In this document: positions 1 through 6,744 of the stretch, piece after piece
How the letters are laid out: each line of letters starts with the position of its first letter
How positions within the stretch are numbered: the stretch's first letter is position 1
Assembly: GCA_964471755.1 (NCBI GenBank)
Contig: CAYYJM010000025.1
Span: forward strand, 1-37,419
Length of the DNA stretch: 37,419 nt
Direction: 5' to 3'
From: CAYYJM01 sp964471755
Lineage (GTDB): Bacteria > Planctomycetota > Planctomycetia > Gemmatales > Gemmataceae
The notes under the pieces: model-generated
What the model was told of the DNA's origin: nothing
Databases searched by the model: none
What the model saw: the letters and a program-made list of their open reading frames with translations, nothing else
Made by a program: the position numbers and the translations under genes

Positions 1-23
1 TGGGGGGAGTTTGCAGGGCGGGA

Positions 24-52
24 ACTCCCCCCACTTTCGTGGGGGGCTCGCC
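24..52. repeat. REP-like palindrome, copy 1
   Basis: A 29-bp sequence with a hairpin (CCCCCCAC-TTTC-GTGGGGGG type stem) ending in GGCTCGCC. It is identical to 1890-1918. It lies 34 bp past the stop codon of the minus-strand propeller gene that ends at 86, so it could stop or protect that transcript. That role is inferred from position only. Confidence 0.7.
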
Positions 53-85
53 TGGACGGTTGCCAGGACGCTCGCCCAGAGGGCC

Positions 86-1723
86 TCACTTCTTGCCGAT
101 GGCGTACATCTTGGTGGGGTTCTCGGTCAGCACGTACAGCACGCCGTTGGCGACGGTCGGAGTCGCGCGGACCATCGGCGCGTCGCCGGCCATCTGAATC
201 GTCTGGAGCAGTTTCTTCTCCTTGCCGGTCTTGAAGATCAGCACCTGACCGGCCTCGTTGCCGATGTAGACCTTGCCGTCCACGACGTAGGGCGAGCCCC
301 ACGTGTCGCCGTCCATGACATGTTCCCAGTATTTCTGACCGGTCTTCGCATCGAAGCAGTGGACGATACCGGCGTACTCACCCGTGTAGACCAGGCCATC
401 GTGGACGGCACAGGTACTCAGGGTCCGGCCAAACACGTAGGGCCGCTTGCTGCCGGCCGGCGCGTCGCCGCCGTAGTGCCAGACGAGGGCGGAGTCCTTG
501 TTCCTCGGATCCTTCGGGTCGAACTTCGGGTTCGGGTCGTCCTTGGCACTGTACGGCGACAGATCCTTCTGCGGGTTCTTCGGCTCCTTCGTGATGTCCA
601 TGCACCAGAGATGACCGACGCCCTTGTTGTGTTCGGGATCCTGGCCGACGCCGATGTAGAGGTAGTTGCCCGCGACGACCGGCGTGCAGACGAAATCACT
701 CCGCGTTCCCTTGCCGCCGAGTTGGTAGAACGACGCCTTCGGGTTGCAGTCGAACTTCCAGAACAGGTCGCCGTTCTTGGGATTGAACGAGTAGAGCCAG
801 CCGTCGCCGCCGGGGAAGATGATCTGCGGCTTGCCGCCCGCCTCGGCGTAGACCGGATTCGACCACTGACCATGCATCAGCACCAGACCCTGATCGACCA
901 GTTCCTTCAGGGTCACGTCCGGATTCTTCTTGCGGGCCTCGATCAAGGCGACGCTGGGCAGATTGCTCGACCAGAGTTTCTCGCCGTTGGCCTTGTTGAT
1001 CGCCATGAAACTCGGCGAGGCCGGGGCCGGGATGTTGATGTGCCCCTCATCGACGCCGTTGGACGTGATGATGAACAGCGTGTCGCCGACGATCAACGGC
1101 GAGCAGGTTGCCAGGTTGTGCGGGAAGACGTTGTCCTGCTTCATCATGTCCCGCTTCCAGAGGATCTTGCCATCGGCGGTGGCGGCGCAGATGACCTCAC
1201 AGCGGTTGCTGACGAAGTAGAACTTGTCCCCCTCGACGACCGGCGAGGAGCAGATGCCCTCCTTGGGCCAGTCGTTGACGCGCCCGGCGGCGATCTTGTC
1301 GAAGACGATCTGGTAGAGGAACTTGCCGGTGCGTTCGTCGAAGACCATCATGACGCCCTTGTCACCGGTGATGGCCGGATCGCGCGGCTTGTCGTTGTTG
1401 GTGCCCATGAAGATCTTGCCGCCAGCGACGATGGGGCCGCCGTAGGCCTTCGAGCCGAGATCGACCGACCAGAGTACGTTCTGCTCGGAGCCCGGCTCGG
1501 TGTTCCACTCCTCGGGGATGTTGCGATCGGTGGTATTGACGTGGTTGCGCGAGAGGTTGCCACCCCACAGGTTCATGACCTGGGTCTGAGCGGCTGACTT
1601 CTCCTTGTCATCAGCGGCGGTCGAGTCGCTGTTCTGGTAGACGAGAACGCCAACGACGATCGCCATGACGCCAACGGCCCCGCCGAGGGACAGCCAGCGC
1701 CGCAGTTCCGGACAGCATTCCAT
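86..1723 (-). CDS. PQQ-like beta-propeller protein, membrane anchored
   Basis: This 545-residue protein has a short cytoplasmic start, one hydrophobic segment at about residues 10-30, then an extracytoplasmic beta-propeller. Propeller blades are marked by the usual PQQ-repeat endings such as DGKILWKRD, NGEKLWSS, NGDLFWKF and TGQKYWEH, spread over about residues 50-540. In planctomycetes such propellers are abundant and are usually annotated as PQQ-binding-like; whether this one binds a cofactor or is a dehydrogenase cannot be told, and no catalytic domain is attached. The ATG at 1723 is preceded by AAGGA. It lies 234 bp downstream of a second propeller gene on the same strand, with a REP pair between, so the two may be separately terminated. 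Confidence 0.85.
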   Translation of the reverse strand: MECCPELRRWLSLGGAVGVMAIVVGVLVYQNSDSTAADDKEKSAAQTQVMNLWGGNLSRNHVNTTDRNIPEEWNTEPGSEQNVLWSVDLGSKAYGGPIVAGGKIFMGTNNDKPRDPAITGDKGVMMVFDERTGKFLYQIVFDKIAAGRVNDWPKEGICSSPVVEGDKFYFVSNRCEVICAATADGKILWKRDMMKQDNVFPHNLATCSPLIVGDTLFIITSNGVDEGHINIPAPASPSFMAINKANGEKLWSSNLPSVALIEARKKNPDVTLKELVDQGLVLMHGQWSNPVYAEAGGKPQIIFPGGDGWLYSFNPKNGDLFWKFDCNPKASFYQLGGKGTRSDFVCTPVVAGNYLYIGVGQDPEHNKGVGHLWCMDITKEPKNPQKDLSPYSAKDDPNPKFDPKDPRNKDSALVWHYGGDAPAGSKRPYVFGRTLSTCAVHDGLVYTGEYAGIVHCFDAKTGQKYWEHVMDGDTWGSPYVVDGKVYIGNEAGQVLIFKTGKEKKLLQTIQMAGDAPMVRATPTVANGVLYVLTENPTKMYAIGKK

Positions 1724-1847
1724 GGGAGTGTTCCTTCGATTCCGGGCGGCAGGTTAAGAGTCGAGCCAACTCCGTCGCGATGACGGCTAGTTTACACGAA
1801 TTCGGGGTCGCGATGTAGAGGGCGGTCCTGGCGAGCCCCCGGCGACT

Positions 1848-1918
1848 GGCGAGCCCCCGGCGAAAGCCGGGGGAGTTTGCCGCGAGAAGACTCCCCCCAC
1901 TTTCGTGGGGGGCTCGCC
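1848..1918. repeat. REP-like palindrome pair, copies 2 and 3
   Basis: Two palindromic units in opposite orientation: 1848-1876 (GGCGAGCCCCCGGC start, CCGGGGGAGT end) and 1890-1918, the latter identical to 24-52. Each unit folds on a C-rich/G-rich stem. Further partial pieces (GGCGAGCCCCC at 1836-1847, GGGGGGCTCGCC at 1923-1934) flank them. They sit directly after the stop codon of the minus-strand gene ending at 1958, the same relative position as copy 1. Confidence 0.7.
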
Positions 1919-1957
1919 AGCCGGGGGGCTCGCCAAGACGGGGCTCGCCTGGCCTCG

Positions 1958-4258
1958 TCACTTCTTCGCGTTCGGTGTCACCTTGATGTCCTTGTAGAAG
2001 ATCTCGGTGCCCGGCTGCTTGGGACCGCCGACGCCGGCCGAGTAGCCGTAGATCGCGGGAGCCCCTTCGCGGTTCGGCGTCGGATCGACGAACGTGATCG
2101 TCCAGTCCTGCGGCTCTGGCTTGTCGGCCGGCCAGACCTTGCCCTGCACCTCGACCTTGTCCGCACCGACCGGCCGGGTGGTGATCTTCATCTTGTACCA
2201 GGTGTCCGGCTGCCACGCGAAGGCGATCGTCTTGTTCACCCGCGGCAGAGCCTCCCACGACTGGAGCCGCACCTCCTGCGTGTTGCCGATCAGGACCAGC
2301 GAATAGCGGCAGGCTGCAACGCCGACATCGGACATGTCGCCGCCGATTTTGGTCGCCCGAACGTCCGCCTCGGTCGTGTAGTCGGACAGATTCGACGCGC
2401 CCATGAAGGCGTAGGCCCGGCAGACGAGCGGACTGGGGACGACGTTCGTCTTACGCACGCCCTTCCCGCCACCGGGCATCTCGGCCGTCTCGAACTTGCC
2501 CTGGCCGTTGACCCAGCCGGCGATCGGCTTGTGAGCCGGAACCTTATCGACGTTCACCACGTACGGCAGTCGCGAGACGACGCGAACGCGGCAGTAGCCG
2601 ACCAGGTCGCCGAGTTTGGCCCGCACCTCGCCGATCTGCGGCGGGCCCTGCGGAATGGTCAGCTTGCTCGTCACGGACTCCTTCGTCGCGCTCAGTTCGG
2701 CCTTGAGCGGCGGGATCGCCGGGACGCCGCCCATCGGCACCGGAGCCAGCTGCGGCCAGCGCGACGGAGCCGCCTCCCAGTCCACCTTCGCCTCGCCGAG
2801 AAGACGGCCCTTGGCGTCGTAGGTGTAGGCCGTCAACTCGACCTCGCTGCCCGGATAAAGAGCCACGTCGGCCGGGATGATCTGGACGTGTGCCGGTTTG
2901 GCGTCCTTTGCAACCGGCTCTTCCTTGTTCACCTCGGCCGGGATCGGGTCCGCCTTGGCGGTGTGATTCTTCTTGCCGATGCAATAGGTCGCGAAGTTGG
3001 TCATGAAGTAGACCCGACCGTTGACCACGGAGGCGCTGCCGTTGATCTCAGCCTCCGAGACGCCCTGAGGACCAAACTCCTCGCGGTGCAGACGCGTACA
3101 CTTCTTGTCTTCCGGCTTGAGGATGCTGAACTTGCCGTCCACCTCGCCGATGTAGATCTTGCCGTCAGCCCAGACCGGCGACCCCTTGCTGTTCCGGCCG
3201 AACAGGAACGACCAGTGCTGCTTGCCGGTCTTGGCGTCGAGGCAGAACATCCGACCGAGATCGTTGCAAACGTACAGGCGACCGTCGTGCAGCAGCGGCG
3301 AGCAGAACATGATCTTCAGGCCGTCCTTCTGCCAGACGACGGCCGGTTCGCCCTTCTCGATCTTGCCAGCATCGAGACAGACGACACGGCCCTGAGCCGA
3401 CACACCGGGGCTCGTCTCCCCGTGGCCGATGTAGACGTAGTTGCCCTCGACCACCGGAGAGCAGTTGATGCCGCCATCGCTGATGATCTTGCTCCAGACC
3501 TTGACGCCGGTGCGGACCTGGAAGGCGTGGACGCCGCCATCGCCGCCGCCCGTGATCACCAGCCGTTCGCCATTGATGACCGCGACGACCGGAACGGAGT
3601 AGTAGGTGTTCTTGACGCGCTGACCGGTCTCGCCCCACCACATGATCCGGCCGTTCTTCTTGTTGAAGGCGACCAGCCGACAGCCGCCGAAGCCCTGGTG
3701 GCCGTAGCTGCTGTTGGCCATGCTGATGATGAGCAGATCGCCATCGACGATGGGACTGGTGACGCGACCGCCGTAGCCGGAGATCCGGCCAAACTCCTCG
3801 GTCAACTGCCGCTGCCAGACGATCTTGCCCTCGTGGTCCAGGCAGGCGAGCGTGCCCTGGGTGCCGTGAGCGAAGACCGTGTCGGTCTCTGGATCGCCGA
3901 CCATGACCGTCCAGCCGAGCCGATCGCTGACGATGTCGGTCAGGTAGACGTTGAAGGCCTGCTGCCAGAGCTGCTTGCCGGTGTTGGCGTCGAGGCAAAC
4001 GACGCGCTCCTGCTGATTGACGCCACTGCCCAGACCGGTGAGAAAGTAGAGCCGACCATTCTGGATGATGGGCGTGGAGCGACCGCCGACGTCGGACTTC
4101 CAGAGAAGGTTCTCGCCCTTTTCGACATCGAACGTGTCGGGCAGATCCTTCTCGCGCGAGATGCCATTCTTCTCGGGGCCGCGCCAGAACGACCAGTCGG
4201 CGGCTGACGCGGGACCAGCCAGGAGCGTCAGACTCGCCAGCAACAGGAGGGTTCGCAT
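1958..4258 (-). CDS. Secreted PQQ-like beta-propeller with C-terminal jelly-roll-like domain
   Basis: A 766-residue exported protein. Residues 1-19 form a signal peptide ending ASA. About residues 20-430 are a PQQ/quinoprotein-type propeller with repeats ending TGKQLWQQ, EGKIVWQRQ, TGVKVWSK and TGKQHWSF. Residues about 450-560 look like an immunoglobulin-like linker (ALYPGSEVELTAYTYDAKG). Residues about 570-766 resemble the concanavalin-like fold of DUF1080/LamG proteins, with WQPDTWYKMKI and a C-terminal FYKDIKVTPN strand. The family fit suggests a periplasmic or surface role in binding or oxidising sugars or alcohols, which is inference. The ATG at 4258 has a good GGAAGG ribosome site. The small exported protein at 4281 lies 22 bp upstream, so the two are probably cotranscribed. 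Confidence 0.85.
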   Translation of the reverse strand: MRTLLLLASLTLLAGPASAADWSFWRGPEKNGISREKDLPDTFDVEKGENLLWKSDVGGRSTPIIQNGRLYFLTGLGSGVNQQERVVCLDANTGKQLWQQAFNVYLTDIVSDRLGWTVMVGDPETDTVFAHGTQGTLACLDHEGKIVWQRQLTEEFGRISGYGGRVTSPIVDGDLLIISMANSSYGHQGFGGCRLVAFNKKNGRIMWWGETGQRVKNTYYSVPVVAVINGERLVITGGGDGGVHAFQVRTGVKVWSKIISDGGINCSPVVEGNYVYIGHGETSPGVSAQGRVVCLDAGKIEKGEPAVVWQKDGLKIMFCSPLLHDGRLYVCNDLGRMFCLDAKTGKQHWSFLFGRNSKGSPVWADGKIYIGEVDGKFSILKPEDKKCTRLHREEFGPQGVSEAEINGSASVVNGRVYFMTNFATYCIGKKNHTAKADPIPAEVNKEEPVAKDAKPAHVQIIPADVALYPGSEVELTAYTYDAKGRLLGEAKVDWEAAPSRWPQLAPVPMGGVPAIPPLKAELSATKESVTSKLTIPQGPPQIGEVRAKLGDLVGYCRVRVVSRLPYVVNVDKVPAHKPIAGWVNGQGKFETAEMPGGGKGVRKTNVVPSPLVCRAYAFMGASNLSDYTTEADVRATKIGGDMSDVGVAACRYSLVLIGNTQEVRLQSWEALPRVNKTIAFAWQPDTWYKMKITTRPVGADKVEVQGKVWPADKPEPQDWTITFVDPTPNREGAPAIYGYSAGVGGPKQPGTEIFYKDIKVTPNAKK

Positions 4259-4280
4259 GGTCTTCCTTCCGGAGGGTTCG

Positions 4281-4952
4281 TCAGCGTGCCGCGGACACGC
4301 CGATCAGGGTCAGGCCGAAACCCAGCGAGGCGGATTTGCGGCCAACTTGCACGTCTTGTTTCCAGAACAGCACCCAGTGTCCCTTGCCCTTGTCGAGCAG
4401 CTTCACGGTCGGGCCGGCGTCTTTCCCACCGGGAAACAGCAGCCAGGGAGAGGGATGGCCCTCGGTCACCTCGGCACTGCGCTTGCGTAACTGCTCGATC
4501 GCGAGCAGGTCCGGCGCACGGTCGGTCGCGGTACGCGACACGAGGGCGAAGTTAGGATACGGCGCGGTGCCGTCATGGTCCCCTACCTGGGGTTGGACTG
4601 CCAGTCGCAAGGTATAGACGCCGGCCGGCACCCGTTGCTTTCGATAATCCACCACGTCGCCCGGAAAGTGAACCACGCCGAGCAGGGTCGTCTCGGGGAT
4701 CTCTTCATAGGTCAGGCCGTTGCCGATCTGGGCGTCGGTCGCCTCGGCGGGCACCTGTTTGCGGAGCCAGACCTCGGCCAGCAGTTGCCCCTCGGCATCG
4801 CGCAGACGGAGGGCCGACTCGGTCAGCAGGGCCCGAATCGCCGGAGCGACTTCCTTCGGTGCGGGAGTCTTTTCGACCACGTCAAGCCGGTAGGCCGACT
4901 CGGCGGCGAGGACCAGGGGAATGACCAGGAGCAAGACAAGGCGGGATGCCAT
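4281..4952 (-). CDS. Exported protein of unknown function
   Basis: A 223-residue protein with an N-terminal hydrophobic stretch (RLVLLLVIPLVLAAESA) that reads as a signal peptide. The mature part has beta-rich segments, including VPAGVYTLRLAVQPQ and GHWVLFWKQDVQVG. That pattern is common in planctomycete secreted proteins that resemble DUF2911-type sandwich domains, but I do not recognise the family with confidence. It is first in a likely operon with the propeller gene 22 bp downstream. The ribosome site is weak (GAG about 10 bases before the ATG at 4952), so a slightly different start is possible. Confidence 0.7.
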   Translation of the reverse strand: MASRLVLLLVIPLVLAAESAYRLDVVEKTPAPKEVAPAIRALLTESALRLRDAEGQLLAEVWLRKQVPAEATDAQIGNGLTYEEIPETTLLGVVHFPGDVVDYRKQRVPAGVYTLRLAVQPQVGDHDGTAPYPNFALVSRTATDRAPDLLAIEQLRKRSAEVTEGHPSPWLLFPGGKDAGPTVKLLDKGKGHWVLFWKQDVQVGRKSASLGFGLTLIGVSAAR

Positions 4953-5060
4953 CGGTGGGATCTCACAAGGAGGGTTCCGACAGGCCCCATTGTTGAGATC
5001 GAAAGGCCGCGCGTCAAGGAGTTGGTGCGGCTCGGAATCGGAGCGATGGTCTTTGGTCTA

Positions 5061-5274
5061 ACTTTTTTGGACTGCGGCAATTCTTTGCCGCTCTTCCTTT
5101 CTGACTTTCTGTTCTGACTTTTTTGGACTGCGGCGATTCTTCGCCGGTCTGACTTTCTGACTTTCTACCTTTTCTGACTTTCTGGCTCGGTCATCCTCCG
5201 AAGGGAGAAAGGAAGAGCGGCGAAGAATCGCCGCAGTCCAAAAAAGTCAGAAAGTCAGAAAGTCAGAAAGTCAG
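5061..5274. repeat. Intergenic inverted-repeat element with 8-bp tandem units
   Basis: The 328-bp gap between genes at 4952 and 5281 is mostly this element. A perfect 35-bp inverted repeat pairs 5112-5146 with 5218-5252. Each arm holds its own small hairpin (GCGGCGA-TTCT-TCGCCGC). A further left-hand copy at 5061-5100 has two differences from the right arm, and these compensate each other in the small hairpin (CGGCAA-TTCT-TTGCCG). Four perfect tandem AAAGTCAG units fill 5243-5274, and the complementary CTGACTTT unit occurs at 5149-5164 and 5174-5181. Confidence 0.85.
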
Positions 5275-5280
5275 ACCGGC

Positions 5281-5751
5281 TCAGGTGCCGCCCGGTCGGC
5301 CGGGGCTGGATCGGCTGCGGAAGCGTTCGAGAACCTCGGACTTGATCGGCAAATTCATCCGGCTGGCCGGAGCCGTCCCGGGGTTGATCGGTGTCAGCGC
5401 CAGGGCGTCCTCGCCGGCGGGAGCCTCCTCCGGCGGCGGTTCGACCACGACCTCACTCGCCGGACTCGACGTGCGAGCCGGAAAGGACAGACCAGCGAAA
5501 TGTTCGTGGAACTCGACTTCCTTCATCTCGCGCAGGAAGCCGACGTGGTCGATCTGCTCGTAGGGAATGAAGAAGACCCGGCCGGCGTCCTGACTACCGG
5601 ACAGCCGACCACGGATTGCCACACACTCCGGATCGATGCGCAGCAGGCACTGCACCGTGATCTCGACCCCGGCACGAGTGATGATCGTCAGGTTGTTCCG
5701 TTGTCCCTCCGGTATGGACTGGAACAACACCTCCCAGGCAAGCGTCTGCAT
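5281..5751 (-). CDS. Small protein with Sm-like N-terminal domain (tentative)
   Basis: A 156-residue soluble protein with no signal peptide. Residues about 8-75 alternate short beta strands in a way that resembles an LSm/SH3-like barrel: LTIITRAGVEITVQCLLRID, then VAIRGRLSG, then GRVFFIPYEQIDHVGF. The rest is low complexity and rich in proline, glutamate and alanine (EVVVEPPPEEAPAGED), followed by a basic, serine-rich tail (ERFRSRSSPGRPGGT). The barrel assignment is inference from strand pattern only. No strong ribosome site precedes the ATG at 5751. The next gene upstream (5854-6057) is on the same strand at 102 bp. Function unknown. Confidence 0.65.
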   Translation of the reverse strand: MQTLAWEVLFQSIPEGQRNNLTIITRAGVEITVQCLLRIDPECVAIRGRLSGSQDAGRVFFIPYEQIDHVGFLREMKEVEFHEHFAGLSFPARTSSPASEVVVEPPPEEAPAGEDALALTPINPGTAPASRMNLPIKSEVLERFRSRSSPGRPGGT

Positions 5752-5853
5752 GACCGAGCGATACCCCTCTGCTCATCGGATCGGGATGAAGTCACGGCTT
5801 CCGCCACCACGTCAACCCTAGCTCACGAATCCGACAGCGGGGACCGGATCGGC

Positions 5854-6057
5854 TCACTTGGTCGAAACGTCGATCAGCAGTTGCCGGGCCAGCTTGTAAG
5901 CGAGCTTGAGATTGGTGGCACGAACGTCCATCTGCCCCTCGTTGTACAGCTTGCCCTGTTCCGCATCGGGCAAGCCGGCGATGGCCAGGGTCAGTGGCAG
6001 CAAGCGCATGAACTCGTTGATCTTCAGTTGTTGACGATCCGCCGTTTCGTTGCTCAT
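5854..6057 (-). CDS. Small acidic helical protein, unknown function
   Basis: A 67-residue protein, predicted mostly alpha-helical, with no signal peptide, membrane segment or cysteine. A clear GAGAGG ribosome site lies 9 bases before the ATG at 6057, and codon use matches neighbours, which supports a real gene despite its size. The sequence (for example NEFMRLLPLTLAIAGLPDAE) matches no family I know. It lies between hisB (stop 6149) and the 156-residue gene, all on the minus strand. Confidence 0.6.
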   Translation of the reverse strand: MSNETADRQQLKINEFMRLLPLTLAIAGLPDAEQGKLYNEGQMDVRATNLKLAYKLARQLLIDVSTK

Positions 6058-6148
6058 GACGGGACCTCTCGCGAAGGATCGGAATCCGCTTCGATTTCAC
6101 CACAAAGACACGACGGACACAAAGGAGAAAGGCCAGAAAGCGAGCCGC

Positions 6149-6733
6149 TCACAGCACGCCCTTGGTGGACGGCACGCCGACCATGCGCGGATCGGCCTCC
6201 ACGGCATCGCGCAACGCCCGACCGGCGGCCTTGAACGTCGCCTCGATCCGGTGGTGCGTGTTCTTGCCGTGATGCTCCAGGACGTGCAGGGCGAACAGAC
6301 CAGCCGATGAGACCGCCCGCCAGAACTCCTCCGCCAGCGGAGCGCTGAAGGTGCCGAGCAGCTCGGCCGGCAACTCCTGCTGGTAGACGCAGAAGGGCCG
6401 ACCGCTCAGGTCCACCGCGACGGTCACCAGAGCCTCGTCCATCGGCACGATGGCATGACCGTAACGACGGATGCCGGCCTTGTCGCCCAGGGCCTGGACC
6501 AGCGCCTTGCCCAGACAGATGCCGACGTCCTCGACGGTGTGATGGGCATCGACGTGCAGGTCGCCCTCGGCGTGAACCTCCAGGTCGAACAGGCCATGTC
6601 GAGTCAACAGGGTCAGCATGTGATCGAGGAAGCCGACACCCGTGCGGATGTCGCCCCGACCGCTACCGTCCAGATTCAGGGTCAAGGAGATGCGCGTCTC
6701 GCCGGTCTCGCGCCGGATGGTCGCCGTCCTCAC
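6149..6733 (-). CDS. hisB: Imidazoleglycerol-phosphate dehydratase
   Basis: Catalyses dehydration of imidazole glycerol phosphate to imidazole acetol phosphate, a late step of histidine synthesis in the cytoplasm. The 194-residue length equals the usual monofunctional enzyme, without the phosphatase domain of the enterobacterial fusion. Characteristic manganese-binding histidine motifs are present: GVGFLDHML, VDAHHTVEDVGICLGKAL and HHGKNTHHRIEATFKAAGRA. The start is taken as the GTG at 6733, because it matches the family N terminus (RTATIRRETGETRI) and has a GAGAGGA site about 7 bases upstream. The same frame stays open further upstream, but that stretch overlaps the kinase gene. The kinase stop is only 11 bp upstream, so the two are probably cotranscribed. 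hisD and hisC lie elsewhere in the window. Confidence 0.95.
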   Translation of the reverse strand: MRTATIRRETGETRISLTLNLDGSGRGDIRTGVGFLDHMLTLLTRHGLFDLEVHAEGDLHVDAHHTVEDVGICLGKALVQALGDKAGIRRYGHAIVPMDEALVTVAVDLSGRPFCVYQQELPAELLGTFSAPLAEEFWRAVSSAGLFALHVLEHHGKNTHHRIEATFKAAGRALRDAVEADPRMVGVPSTKGVL

Positions 6734-6744
6734 TTCTCGTCCTC

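Noticed and set aside
1877..4207. A 776-residue plus-strand open frame opposite the propeller gene
   Set aside because: It mirrors the codon pattern of the real gene and has no recognisable domain, signal peptide or ribosome site. The same holds for 11-1597, 7216-9111 and 14786-16981.
5243..5274. Tandem AAAGTCAG units considered as a CRISPR array
   Set aside because: The units are 8 bp with no spacers and lie next to an inverted repeat, so this is a simple tandem repeat.
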